NCBI GenBank assembly: GCA_001557505.1
Contig: LSAX01000003.1
Coordinates: forward strand, 3,658,001 to 3,722,000
Length of the DNA stretch: 64,000 nucleotides
Direction of reading: 5' to 3'
DNA from: Reticulascus tulasneorum
Lineage: Eukaryota > Ascomycota > Sordariomycetes > Glomerellales > Reticulascaceae
Made by a program: the position numbers and the translations under genes
In this document: piece after piece, positions 35,942-46,923 of the stretch
How the letters are laid out: each line of letters begins with the position of its first letter
Position numbering within the stretch: the stretch's first letter is position 1
Notes under the pieces: generated by a model
Seen by the model: the letters and a program-made list of their open reading frames with translations, nothing else
Databases searched by the model: none
Told to the model about the DNA's origin: nothing

Positions 35942-38420
35942 ATGGAAGGTCTCAAACAAACATTTCAGCGGTGCAAGGCGCAGAATAGGGTATGTGTGCC
36001 CCTCTATGCGATCGCGGGGCAAAAAGAAGTTGTCACCGTTCCCCGATGGATGAATGACGAGCTCCATTGAGGAACAGTTTGCTGATGGATGTGGCAGTCT
36101 GCGCTCGTCACCTATGTTACCGCTGGGTATCCCACGCCGGAGGATACTCCTGGTATTCTCCTGGCCATGGAGAAGGGAGGAGCAGGTATGGGTTGTCCCC
36201 GGCTCGAATTTGGAGCTGCGCTGACTCGAGCTCAGATGTGATCGAGATTGGTGCGCCTTTCACAGACCCAATTGCAGATGGACCGACAATCCAGACCGCG
36301 AATACTGTGAGCCATGATTGGAGTGCCACATGACTCCTTTGACTGAGCTGATGGTTGTTAGGTCGCGCTGAAAAATGGCGTTACGATGCAGTCGACCCTC
36401 AAGATGATCGGGGACGCCCGGAGTAAGGGCTTGAAAGCACCAGTCATGCTTATGGGATACTATAACCCTCTCCTAAGCTACGGCGAGGAGAGATTATTGA
36501 AGGATTGCAAGGAGGCTGGCGTCAATGGCTTCATTGTGGTTGACTTGCCACCAGAGGAGGCCGTCTCGTTCAGAAAGCTTTGCACAAGTGGAGGGTATGC
36601 CTGATCGATACCTGCTGTTCTGCGCCTAGCTAACTGCTCATGTTCAGACTATCCTACGTTCCTCTGATTGCTCCTGCGACTTCCGACGCCCGCATGAAGC
36701 TCCTCTGCCAGCTCGCGGACTCGTTTATATACGTGGTCTCTCGACAAGGTGTCACAGGTGCCCTGGGAACGATGAACGCAAATCTGCCTGAGCTTCTGGC
36801 GCGCGTCAAGAGATATAGTGGAAACAAGCCCGCAGCTGTTGGCTTCGGTGTTAGCACCAGAGAGCACTTTGTCAGTGTGGCACAAATCGCAGACGGTGTA
36901 GTAGTCGGCAGTCAGATTGTCACGACTCTGCAAAAGGCTGCACCGGGAGAGGGACTGAAAGCTGTCGAGGAATACTGCGCCTATCTGTCTGGTCGGTCAG
37001 CCAGCGCGGGCGAGGAGCTTACGAGGGAGGTGGGCATCGTTGAGGCGATTTCGGCGGCTAGGGAGCCCAACGGCGAAGTGTCCGTCGATGGCGTGGTCAC
37101 CGATGAGGACGTCATGACAGCTGAGAGGGACAGCGCACTAGTAGCTCAGCTCGCTGCCCTGCACGGCAAGATCCCAGCTCGATTTGGCGAATTCGGAGGT
37201 CAATATGTACCGGAGAGCTTGATGGATTGTTTATCTGAGTTGGAGGAAGGGTTCAATAAGATCAAGGACGACCCCTCATTCTGGGAGGAGTACCGGTCAT
37301 ACTATGACTACATGGGACGTCCTGGCCATCTGCATCTTGCGGAGCGTTTGACAGAGCATGCTGGTGGTGCCAACATCTGGCTGAAGCGAGAGGATCTGAA
37401 CCACACTGGCAGCCACAAGATCAACAATGCGTTAGGACAACTGCTGTTGGCCAGACGGCTGGGCAAGACGAGAATCATTGCTGAAACTGGAGCTGGCCAA
37501 CACGGTGTTGCGACGGCTACCGTTTGTGCCAAGTTCGGCATGGAGTGTGTGGTTTACATGGGAGCAGTAAGTTGCACGTCGCCAGTCGGGCAAATCCAGA
37601 TCTAACAACATAACAGGAGGATGTTCGTCGCCAAGCTCTCAATGTCTTCCGAATGAAGCTCCTTGGTGCCAAGGTCGTCGCTGTCGAAGCCGGGAGCAGG
37701 ACGCTTCGAGACGCAGTGAACGAGGCCCTCCGAGCCTGGGTTGTCGACCTAGATACCACGCATTACATTATCGGGTCTGCTATTGGCCCACACCCCTTCC
37801 CTACAATTGTTCGGACCTTCCAGTCCGTGATTGGCAACGAAACCAAGCAACAGATGCAAGAGAAGAGGGGCAAGTTGCCAGACGCCGTCGTTGCGTGCGT
37901 TGGAGGTGGAAGCAACGCAGTCGGCATGTTTTACCCTTTCATCAACGACCCCAGTGTCAAGCTTCTCGGCGTCGAAGCCGGAGGAGATGGCGTAGAGACC
38001 CTCCGGCACAGCGCAACACTCACAGGCGGCACAAAGGGTGTTCTCCACGGAGTGAGGACATACGTGCTGCAAGATGAGCACGGTCAGATCTCCGATACGC
38101 ACTCCGTTTCCGCAGGTCTTGACTACCCAGGCGTCGGTCCCGAACTGAGCTCCTGGAAGGACAACCAGCGGGCGAAGTTCGTCGCAGCGACGGATGCGGA
38201 AGCTTTCATCGGCTTCAGGCTGATGTCCCAGATGGAGGGTATCATCCCTGCCCTCGAGTCGGCGCACGGCATTTACGGCGCCATCGAGCTGGCCAAAACG
38301 ATGAAGAAGGGCGAGGACGTGGTTATCTGCCTTAGCGGAAGAGGTGACAAGGATGTGCAGAGCGTCGCTGACGAGCTGCCCAACTTGGGACCGAAGATTG
38401 GCTGGGACTTGAGATTCTAA
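35942..38420 (+). CDS. TRP5: Bifunctional tryptophan synthase (alpha-beta fusion)
   Basis: Six exons (35942-35989, 36098-36185, 36236-36306, 36362-36594, 36648-37566, 37617-38420) give 720 aa. The alpha half has the catalytic Glu and Asp in [20 protein letters not shown], then [11 protein letters not shown] and [13 protein letters not shown] linker (about 270-320) joins the beta half, which starts at [18 protein letters not shown]. The PLP lysine is in [13 protein letters not shown], with [12 protein letters not shown] (catalytic Glu) and the phosphate-binding GGGSNA. The enzyme makes the last two steps of tryptophan synthesis, turning indole-3-glycerol phosphate and serine into tryptophan, with indole channelled between halves. 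The alpha-beta fusion is the usual fungal form. All five introns lie in the first 1.7 kb. Confidence 0.97.
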
Positions 38421-38554
38421 GGGTTATTGGTATGGCGCGACGGAATTAGTTGGCGCCTGGAGCTGGAGCTTTACCAAGTGAATCTGGTGGATCTAAAAAG
38501 GTGTTTCTGTTTATAGCATCGGGGATTTGTACATATGATACATTAGAGAAGGTC

Positions 38555-39346
38555 TCATGGATCCCTCTTTTCCTCGTTTATCTTTCCAATGATCTCATCG
38601 ATATCTTGTGTCATCACCACGCCGTCTTCCTCCGCTCCTGCCATCATCTCAGCCAGCATATCCCCCTCCGCCTCGTCTCCCAACGCAAACTCTTGGTCCG
38701 CCAGCAGCTGCGCAGTCCTGTCCTCCAGAATCCTCCTGCTAACCGCACTCAACGGGCCTGGCGTCGCGGCATCCACCATCACGGTCACGAGATCGGTGTT
38801 GTCCGGGCCCATCTCCCCATCGACGCCCAGGAGCTCCCAGTCGCTCTCCATGCGGCTCCTCACGTCGGCCGTCTGCATGATCAGCCACCTGAGCTTCCAG
38901 CCGCCGGGGCCGAGCTCCTTTATCCGCGCCGTCTTGGTCTTGAGCACGTAGTTGTCGATGCCGCCCTCCTTGCGGATCGTGCGCAGGACGCGCGTGGTCA
39001 GGCGGGTGCGGACGAAGGCGCCGAGCGATTCGGACCAGAGGCGCTTGCGGTGGGTATTTGGCCGCCAGAAGCGGAAGGTCTTGATCTTGTTGCGCTCCGA
39101 GACGTTGTGCCCGAAGCGGATGCGGGCGGCCCCGTAGAGGCCCTGGTTGGATTGCTTGTAGAGGAGGCGCGGGCCGTAGGGGTAGTCGGGCACCGAGGTG
39201 GAGGGGATCCGGTGCAGCGTCACTGTTTTCGTGGCGAGGGCCGGAGATGTGCTGAATTGGCGGGTGGTGCCGAGGCGGAGGGAGGTGAGGGAGGCCGTGA
39301 GGGCTGTGATGGACTGGCCGGCCGGCCGCGGTATTATTGGCGGCAT
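38555..39346 (-). CDS. MRPL24: Mitochondrial large-subunit ribosomal protein bL28m
   Basis: A single exon of 263 aa. The start is taken at ATG 39346 (MPPIIPRPAG), because the frame upstream has only a GTG at 39379. Residues 1-40 are a mitochondrial presequence with RQFSTSPALA near the cleavage region. The L28 core is seen at GLYGAARIRFGHNVSERNKI, then KTFRFWRPNTHRKRLWSES and VRTRLTTRVLRTIRKEGGID. The acidic C-terminal extension is typical of fungal mitoribosomal L28. The protein is part of the mitochondrial 54S/large subunit. Its gene lies tail-to-tail with tryptophan synthase (134 nt apart) and head-to-head with the coiled-coil gene. Confidence 0.9.
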   Translation of the reverse strand: MPPIIPRPAGQSITALTASLTSLRLGTTRQFSTSPALATKTVTLHRIPSTSVPDYPYGPRLLYKQSNQGLYGAARIRFGHNVSERNKIKTFRFWRPNTHRKRLWSESLGAFVRTRLTTRVLRTIRKEGGIDNYVLKTKTARIKELGPGGWKLRWLIMQTADVRSRMESDWELLGVDGEMGPDNTDLVTVMVDAATPGPLSAVSRRILEDRTAQLLADQEFALGDEAEGDMLAEMMAGAEEDGVVMTQDIDEIIGKINEEKRDP

Positions 39347-39670
39347 CTTGTTGCAGTAGAGCTTGTTTATGATGGCCACATCTGGAGGCGAGGTTGTCCT
39401 GCCTCAATTGGGGTTCGGCGGCTGGGTTGGATGGTCGTAAGGTCCGTTGGAGATGGAGCTCAATTGAAGCTTGAGATTTTCTGGCTGCTGAGGGCCGGGG
39501 AGGAAATTCCGATTTCCGGGCGCCGCTGCCAATCAGCTGACAGCGTGTTGCTTTCGCGACAGGGGAACCCCCCACTAAATTACTTTGCGCAAGCATACCT
39601 GCGTGAGGCGAAACATATCCGGCCAAATATTGTATCAAATCGCCGGATCCTCTCGACAGGACGAACGGCG

Positions 39671-40747
39671 ATGTTGCCCCCGGTTGAAGATGCCGTCTTG
39701 CAGAGCAACCCGGATTTCGCGGCGCTGTACAGCACCCTGACGACCGCGATCCTCAACCACAATGGCTCGACGAAGAATGACCCCGCGATGAAGGAGCGGG
39801 ATGCGGTCCGAGAGGTGAGGTCCCGAGATCGCGTGTCGAGGAAGATACGCACGTCCTGATTGAGTGCTGCGTAGGAGCTCAGGAAGCACCGATCGGAAGC
39901 GGCGAAGAAACATCTGCTCGTGCAAGCTATTGCGACGGCTACACCGCCCGAAACGAAGCCGCAGCCTAAGCTGGCGAGACCGAAATCCCAAGCCCTGCCG
40001 CAGGAACTTCCTGAGCCTCTTCTCGACCTACTGCTCCTCCTGCCACCACTCCTACAATCTTCTAGCACCCTGTCACCCGAATCTACAACTCTGCTCCTTA
40101 CCTCTCCGCCGCTCTCGTCCTTTCAAACACTCCTCCCTCAGCTCGGATCCCTCGTCTCCTCCGCCCTCCACACCTCAGCCGTGTCCCTCGCCCGCCTCGC
40201 AAACCCTACAACGAACCCCTCCTTTCTCCACCGTTCCGTCCCGACTCTCCCACAAACCTACGCCTCGCTTAGCACGAGCATTCAAGTCTCGACCGCGGAG
40301 CTGAGCAAAGCCCGGCTGTCGACGGTCTCGTCACTCACGACTCTGCTGAACAAGCACGCCAAAGCACTGACGCTGTTCATCCGCGCCCTCGAGGCAAAAC
40401 ACGGGGTCGTGGCGCGAAGTCTAGAGCACCGCGCCGCGGAGATGGGCCTGACGGCGCAGCGGGGGGAGGCGGAGGCGCAGATAGCCAGGTGGAATGTGCA
40501 TAAGGAAGTGTATACGCCTGATGTTGTTGCGGCGCTGAGGAATTATGCGGCGCATCTGCGAGATGCACGGATGAGGGTCGAAGAGGCGATCAGGATGTTG
40601 GGCACGGAGTTGGAGGGGTACGGGGTTGGGATTCAGGGCGGGGAGGGAAAGGAGAGGACGATGAGAGAGATGGCGAGAGTGTATAAGGAGATGGGGAGGC
40701 AGCTGGAGGAGGCGAGGAGCGACTTGGATCGGTTGGGCAAAGCTTGA
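39671..40747 (+). CDS. Coiled-coil hypothetical protein
   Basis: Two exons (39671-39814 and 39875-40747) give 338 aa. The 60-nt intron has a GTGAGG donor and a GTAG acceptor, and frame is kept. The protein is largely helical, with a Leu/Pro-rich stretch near residue 90-110 (LLDLLLLLPPLL) and long coiled-coil segments towards the C-terminus (RDARMRVEEAIRMLGTELEG, MARVYKEMGRQLEEARSDLD). No catalytic motif, signal peptide or membrane segment is seen. The architecture would fit a cytoskeletal or complex subunit, for example an augmin/HAUS-like protein, but that is a guess. It shares a 324-nt divergent promoter region with the bL28m gene. Confidence 0.75.
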
Positions 40748-40968
40748 TCAATGGCGGGGCGGTTGAGGCTTAACAGATGCATTGCTATGGAATGCAGTAT
40801 GGTACACAATAAAATGCCTAATGCACAAAGTCTACCAAGCGATTGCTTGTCCAACGTCTATCTGTTATCCAACGTATCATGGCATCTATCGCTGCGTTCC
40901 CGCTTCCACTCCATCACTCCTTTTCGTCTCCACATTCATTTCAAGTCACCTGGGTCCAGTTTGCCCAC

Positions 40969-42481
40969 CTAACCCTTGACCTTGTAGATGGCCTCGGCAA
41001 GCCGACCAACATTTCCACTTGTGATTCCGGCAACTGAAATACGCCCATCCTTGGTGGCATAAACGGAGTGCTCCTTGGCCAGAATGTCCATCTGCTCCGG
41101 TGTGAGACCAGTGTACGCAAACATGCCGATCTGGCTCGTGATATGGCTCCAGTCGTGCTTAGAGCCCAGCTTCTCGAGGTTCTCCTTCAGCAGTGCGCGC
41201 ATGGTGATGATGCGGTCGGCCATGTCCTTGACCTCGACCAGCCACTGCTCGTACAGCTTCGGGTTCGTCAGGATCTCGGCGGCGATGCGCGCACCGTGGA
41301 TGGGCGGGTTGGAGTACAGAGGTCGGACGAGGATCTTGATCTGGCTGTCGAGGCGCTTCTTCTCCTCGGGGGACTCGGCAACAATGGAAAATGCTCCGAC
41401 TCGCTCACCGTAGAGACCCATGTTCTTGGCGAAGGATTGGGCGAGGCAGATGTTGTGGCCCTCCTCAACGAAGTGGCGCACGGCGAAGGCGTCCTTGTTG
41501 GTGTCACCGCTGGCGAAGCCCTGGTATGCCATGTCGAAGAACGCGTAGTGACCGGCCGACTTCACAGCCACGGAGATCTCCTTCCATTGCTCGGGGGTAG
41601 GGTCGACACCAGTGGGATTATGCGCACAGGCGTGGAAGAGAAAGATGCTCTCCTTGGGGGCACCCTTGATATCGGCCAGCAGTCCTTCGAAGTCCAGACC
41701 AATCGTCTTCTTGTCATAGTACCTGTACTTCTCAACCTTCAAGCCCGCGTCGCTGAAGACGGCGCCGTGGTTCGCCCACGATGGGTTTGGGATGTAGATG
41801 GTCTTCGCGCCGGGATAGAAGCGGCTGAGGAAGGCGGCGCCGATGCGCAGGGCACCAGTGCCGGAGATGGACTGGGTGATGGCCAAGCGTGGAAGGGCAG
41901 GGCTGTTCTGGCCATAGGCGAGGCTGGCGGCGGCGTGAGTGAACTCGGGCACACCGGTGATTCCAGCGTATTCCTTGTTAAGTTTCGCGGCGATGACCTT
42001 TTGCTCGGCCGTGAGGACAGAAGGGAGGACGTAGGGCTTGCCCTTGTCGTCTCGGTATGCTCCAACACCTGTTCGACGCCACGGGTTAGCAGAGTATCGG
42101 GAAGTGGAGGTAGGGCGGGTTATATCGTACCAAGATTGATCTTGTTCTCGAACTTGTCGGCCTTGAATGCCTCGGTAATGCCTTCAGTGCGTTAGTTTGC
42201 GATTAGAGTTTGGGGGGTCATAGGCGCATACCTAGAATGGCCTGGTCGAGGCAACGACGCGCTTAGTAACTACCTCTTGAACGATTCAGTTCATGGACAA
42301 GAACTTACATCCTATGGCACAGATTAGCATTGCGATTCTCACTGAACCATCACATCCAACATACTGGAGGTCCCTGCGGCACTTTAGCCCAAGTTGAAGC
42401 GGCTCGAGCGGATAGGTTGACAGCTGTCGCACGGCGAAGGACAGCTTGTCTGCTGGCTACTAGTCTGAGTGATGACAGCAT
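40969..42481 (-). CDS. AAT1: Mitochondrial aspartate aminotransferase
   Basis: Five exons (42365-42481, 42309-42311, 42232-42241, 42131-42181, 40969-42068) sum to exactly 426 aa. The first exon encodes a basic mitochondrial presequence ([20 protein letters not shown] and on to AASTW). The mature part has [39 protein letters not shown] and the substrate-binding region [11 protein letters not shown]. The PLP-contacting [13 protein letters not shown] and the PLP lysine region [14 protein letters not shown] also match class I aminotransferases. The enzyme interconverts aspartate plus 2-oxoglutarate with oxaloacetate plus glutamate in the malate-aspartate shuttle. Two exons are extremely small, 3 nt and 10 nt. 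Both have good splice signals and are needed for the conserved PPDAILG. Confidence 0.95.
42232..42241 (-). other. AAT1: 10-nt microexon of the aspartate aminotransferase gene
   Basis: GCCATTCTAG on the minus strand is preceded by a CCAG acceptor with a TTACTAA branch site and followed by GTATGC. It encodes Ala-Ile-Leu plus the first base of Gly in PPDAILG. Confidence 0.85.
42309..42311 (-). other. AAT1: 3-nt microexon (one Asp codon) of the aspartate aminotransferase gene
   Basis: GAT on the minus strand lies between a CCATAG acceptor and a GTAAGT donor. It supplies the Asp of the PPD motif conserved in aspartate aminotransferases. The flanking introns are 53 nt (42312-42364) and 67 nt (42242-42308), both normal lengths with branch-like CTAAT and CTAA sequences. 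Confidence 0.75.
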
Positions 42482-43560
42482 CGTGGCGATTTATGAAAGG
42501 AACCGACTGAATGAGCGACTTCAATTGATGCTGGAAGATAGTACAGAAAAAGGTACTCTTTGGTATGGTCTGACTGTTTACAATCCTAGGAGAAGAGTCA
42601 TGTTTTGATGTGGACTCTTTCGAGATGAAAAACTTATGGGTCGGTCGCATCATCAGACGGCAAATGATAGGCCCCACTGAAAAATAAATCGCGCCAGCCG
42701 AAATCGGAATGTCCGCGCACCCCAGATTTCCACTTCTCTTCCCCCACACAAGCACCAAAAGGGGCTTCTTTTTGGATCTCCAGAGTTACCATTGACATCG
42801 TGGCTTTGTGATCCCGTGATTTCCAGAGCCATGAGCACAAACTATGAATAGGGCCATAGCAGAATCCGACCACGATTGCATTGGCGAACGTGCCAGCGAC
42901 CAAGTGGTTTGACTGGCCTAAATAGAGCATACATACTGTAGGTTGGAGGCAGCCTCTCCTCAAATCAGCCAAGGAGTTGATATCGCCTACTGCGGCTTTG
43001 AGGAAATGGCGGTGGACATGGGTGGCTCCAATCTTCAGCCCAGAATACCCAGCCATTGACAGCGCTAATTACTGTCTGGCGCTAGCTACTTCGTATGTAA
43101 TGTGCCCTATGCGATGCATAATGGCCCGCAGAATCTATCAAGTCCCGCCCGTGCTCCCTTCTTTAGCGCCTCTAGGTGCATTCTTAGAGTTAGTTTCCTG
43201 GAGCAACGGCGAGTGTCCAAGAGAATCTGGCAAAAGCATATCCTTATACGTCAAGAACGTGTGATCTATTTGAAAATACGGCATCTTGGCTAATGCCACC
43301 TTGTAGACGTCTAGCGGTCCACCTTCTCTAGGCTGACAACTCCATTGATATGCTAATAATCGGTCGGCCGTCAAGTTGGACATGCTCTATCTAAAAAGAC
43401 CGAGTCGAGGCTGATTGGCGCTACGGATTCGGCTAACTTACTGACTCGTTTTAACATAGCAGGAGATGCTCGGTAGACGGAGCGTGATAATATCTTATAT
43501 AGCACTCTAAACTCTTTGCTGCCCATCAAGATACTCCCGATTCCACAAATAGTCATTTAC
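42482..43560. other. Intergenic, no gene recognised
   Basis: This lies between the aminotransferase start and the 3' end of the LysM gene. Frames at 42634-43056 (minus) and 42977-43264 (plus) show no family features or signal peptide. It marks the boundary between the housekeeping block and the secreted-protein cluster. Confidence 0.5.
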
Positions 43561-45755
43561 CTACGTCGGAACAGGCGGACCTTGCGCGATGGTCGTTCCT
43601 GGGCCACTAATTCCAATACACACGTAGTATTCAGGCCACAGCCCCGAACAGTCAGTCTTGACTGCGGGATTCCAGACATAGAAGTTGCTAATCGGCATTA
43701 TCAGCACATGATGGGTTGCTCTGGGAGGAGTGAGTGGGAAGGATTACTCTAGTGCTATGCCCGCCGAGTTCGCGATGGCCCAACATCCGTCGCCGCTGTG
43801 GACCAAGTAGAATCGTCTGCAGCCTGATACGAGGCCAGCCTGTACAAGATGATGCGTTAGTATCTATGCTGTCCATAAGGGGGGGGATTATTACCTGTAT
43901 AGGCGTAGGGGTTGTCACTGCGACTGCCGTGGTAGTGCTGGAACTCCTAACCGAGCTTGAGCTGACTTTGCTGGTCGATGTCTGTTGAGTGACAACTGCG
44001 GTGGTGCTTCTGATCGTCGAGGATGTTGCCGACGGCAACGAGCTTGTTCTTGTTGTAAGGGTTCCCGGAATCGCAACGCAGTAGTAATAGCTGTCCTGTC
44101 ACCGTGCGAGCCACGTTAGCGATATATTGCGAAGCTTTGCGGTCAGCATACGCACCTTGATCCCCACGCACGAGGAGCCCACGGCTGGATTCCACTTGAC
44201 AAAGTCTGTCACAGAAAATGTTCCGAGCATTTCAGCGATAGATGCGCAGTCGTCAGTCCCACTCATCTGGTACCATGCCTTGCAATTGCTGGCAATACCC
44301 GACTGAACGGGGGAAGGCAGAGTCGTTACCGTTGGGACGGCCGGCAAGCTATCCCCTGCCCAGACGCAGTAGTAGTTGCCCGACCACATCCCGTCGCAGT
44401 TGGCGTTTAGGAAGGGGTGCCAGGCAAAGAACTGACTTTGAGTGACATAGCTGTACGTGGCTAAGATGACGCGACAGGTGTCTCCCTAACAGAAGGGGAA
44501 GTTTAGTCTCGCTCGTGGGCGGGTCAGAATGAGAGAACCTACAGCTTTCGCCTGATACCAGGCCTTGCAGTTGGCAGGTAGAGCTCCTTGCGTAGGCGTT
44601 GGAGAGAAGCTAGAGTTGATTTGAGGCAAAGGCGTGGGCGTCCAGGTGACATACGGAGGGATTTCCGCGGTCCCATTGCCTGTCACCCAGGGAATCTTGA
44701 CAGACGTCTGGGGAGTTATGCTCACGCAGACGTACCAGTACACGTAGAGGCCCGAACAGTCGGTGCCCAGAGCCGGGTTCCATGCATAGCTGAGAGGGCG
44801 CCCTGATGTCAGCTATGTAATTGTCTTGAGGAGGGGCAAAGAATTGCTCTCACAAGTCTTCCAGTGCCATCCACGAGCCGTGTTGGTAAGCAATATTCTC
44901 ACACGTTTCTCCAGGGAGAACCAAGTGCCAGTCATTGCAATACTGCGGTTGTCCCGCCTGTGTCTTCGTGGGCGGCCATTCTGTGGGTATGGCAGGCTCA
45001 GAGATGGTGAAGCTCGAGATTGGATGGCGTGTCGAATAAGGAGTAGTCACTACTGGCGGAGAGCTGCGGCTAGTACTGCGGCTCGTTGATGAGGTTATGC
45101 TCGACCTCGTTGTGGGTGCATTGGGGTCGATTCCAACGCAGTACGAATACGTAGGCCAGAAATTTTGGATGCAGTCCGCCGAGACCGCCGGATTCCATTT
45201 CAAGAACTGGTCGTGCGTGATGGCGAATTTCAGCTCGATGGTGCTGCAAGTGTCCTTGTCCTGCACCGTGTGCCAGCTGTTACAGTTGACAGGCGTGCCT
45301 GTGAATGTTGGGCCTGGTGGGCTCGTGACACGCGTCACGGTGCTCGAAGAGCTTTTGGCGGTTGTCGACGATAACTTTGCTGTCGTTGATGACGACTTTC
45401 CAGTTGATGAAGCGGGCTTTGTGGTCGTCGAGGACGTCTTGGCGGCTGATGAGGACGACTTGGTGGTTGAGCTCGTTGATACGGCTGAGCTGACGCCAAC
45501 GCAGTACGCATAGGCTGGCCAAAAGTTGGTGATACAGTCACTTGAGACTGCGGGATTCCATTTGAGAAACTGATCGTGGGTGATCTTATTGCTTGTCTCG
45601 ATGGTGCTGCAGGTGTCGCCCGACTTGACTACCTGCCATTTATTGCAGTTGGTGATGGTTCCCGGTTGTGTCGGACCTGGCGGCGTTGTCCCTTGAGCCA
45701 AGACGCTGCTGGTACCGCCGGCGAGCAGACATACGATGATGAGAAGATTCTTCAT
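43561..45755 (-). CDS. Secreted protein with six LysM domains
   Basis: Six exons (44854-45755, 44543-44789, 44156-44485, 43895-44095, 43748-43839, 43561-43687) give 632 aa in frame. A signal peptide ([20 protein letters not shown]) is followed by six LysM units of the fungal cysteine-bearing type. Each has NC-x-W/F, a GDTC-like turn, FxxWNPAV and a final YYCV. Ser/Thr-rich linkers separate units 1, 2 and 3 and units 5 and 6. There are no catalytic domains. By family knowledge such proteins bind chitin or chito-oligosaccharides and either shield hyphae from host chitinases, block chitin-triggered immunity or regulate the fungus's own growth. The next genes on this side include a killer-toxin-like chitinase, a known genomic pairing. 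Confidence 0.92.
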
Positions 45756-46923
45756 TGAGGCAGCCGGAATGCATTAACCGTGGATCTAGAAGTACAGGAG
45801 AGAACCGAGGCTTCACCGGCGAAAGAGAAGAGTAGAACAGCAGTTTCCCAGCGAACACCAAGGACGGCGGCTACTCGGTCATCAAGCGGCGATTCAAAAC
45901 CCTGCGTACTGAGTATCCATCTGCTCTGGACTTTGAACGCAGCTGTTCGGCGGAAGTCAGCCCGCGCGACGAAAGGTCTGGTTCCCTTGTTGCGCTCCGC
46001 CAACATGGCCGTGCCGTTGACTGAAGGATGGCCGGTCTCACTCTGTCGATGCGACATTACGCAGTTGAGTCACTATCGGGGGGATACGGCATGCATCTCC
46101 CGTAAAAGATATCGTAAAAATCGATAAACGTGAAAAATCAGGCCACGGTGCAATAGGGGCTCCACGCCCACGACTGTGTCTACTCTGATAATGTGATAGA
46201 GTGGGGATGTACGCCTCGGGATCAAGATCCAATCCTGCGCCGCCACATCCTAGGAATCCAGGAACTTGCGCTGACATTTCCCGTTCCGGCAGTTGATCAG
46301 AGAGCCTCTGGCTCTTTTCAGTCTGATAATGTAGGTAGAGATGAGATATTTCCAGCACCCTGTATATCAGAGCCGCATTTGGCGACAGTATCGGCCGAGA
46401 AGGCGTGTGTCTTGCATCTCCTGCTTAGACATACATGCTGCATCCGCCGTACTATGCATGTCAGATCGGCAACGCTGCCTGATATACCCCAGGTCCACGT
46501 GGGGTCGACGCACGCGCCGTATTGGAATTGGCCAGTCGGCGGATACTTTGTAGAGAAAAAGCCCCTGCCGAGAGATCCAGAATGGCTGCAGGCCAGGCCA
46601 AGCGATCTGGAAGGATCATTAGTGCATTCTGGAACGAAATTGCCCCAGATAGGTAGACCCGGTAGACCCGGTAGAACTTCTCTGTTTTCCTTGCCTGCCA
46701 TGCCTACCCAAAACGGACTGCATCGCCGCGAGATCCTGGTTGTACCTCTACATCGACCTCCAAGCAATGGCTCGCTTCAGATGAGCTCGCCGTCCGGGGG
46801 CTACGGCGCCACGACGCTGAACCCTCATAAATGTGTACCGCGTGTGCGTGAACACTTGCACGTCACAACAGATGCTCGTCTAGTTCCAGGCCATAGCAGC
46901 TTCGAAAGATCGCAAACGGCGCC
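45756..46923. other. Divergent intergenic region of the LysM and metallopeptidase genes
   Basis: This 1.17-kb region lies between two gene starts and is likely a shared or back-to-back promoter. A short tandem repeat of the unit GGTAGACCCG (about 2.5 copies) sits at 46652-46676. The long frame at 46193-46963 opens with GTG, not ATG, and has no family features. Confidence 0.55.
46652..46676 (+). repeat. Short tandem repeat, 10-nt unit, about 2.5 copies
   Basis: The unit GGTAGACCCG is repeated directly in the divergent promoter between the LysM and metallopeptidase genes. Confidence 0.7.

Noticed and set aside
35513..36067. 184-codon minus-strand frame
   Set aside because: It overlaps the promoter and first exon of tryptophan synthase and has no family features.
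39347..39379. N-terminal extension of the bL28m gene to 39379
   Set aside because: That start is a GTG. The first ATG at 39346 fits a mitochondrial presequence.
38450..39859. 469-codon plus-strand frame
   Set aside because: It is antisense to the bL28m gene and overlaps the first exon of the coiled-coil gene. GC-rich third positions keep the frame open.
41068..42195. 375-codon plus-strand frame
   Set aside because: It is the reverse-strand shadow of the aspartate aminotransferase coding exon, caused by its codon bias.
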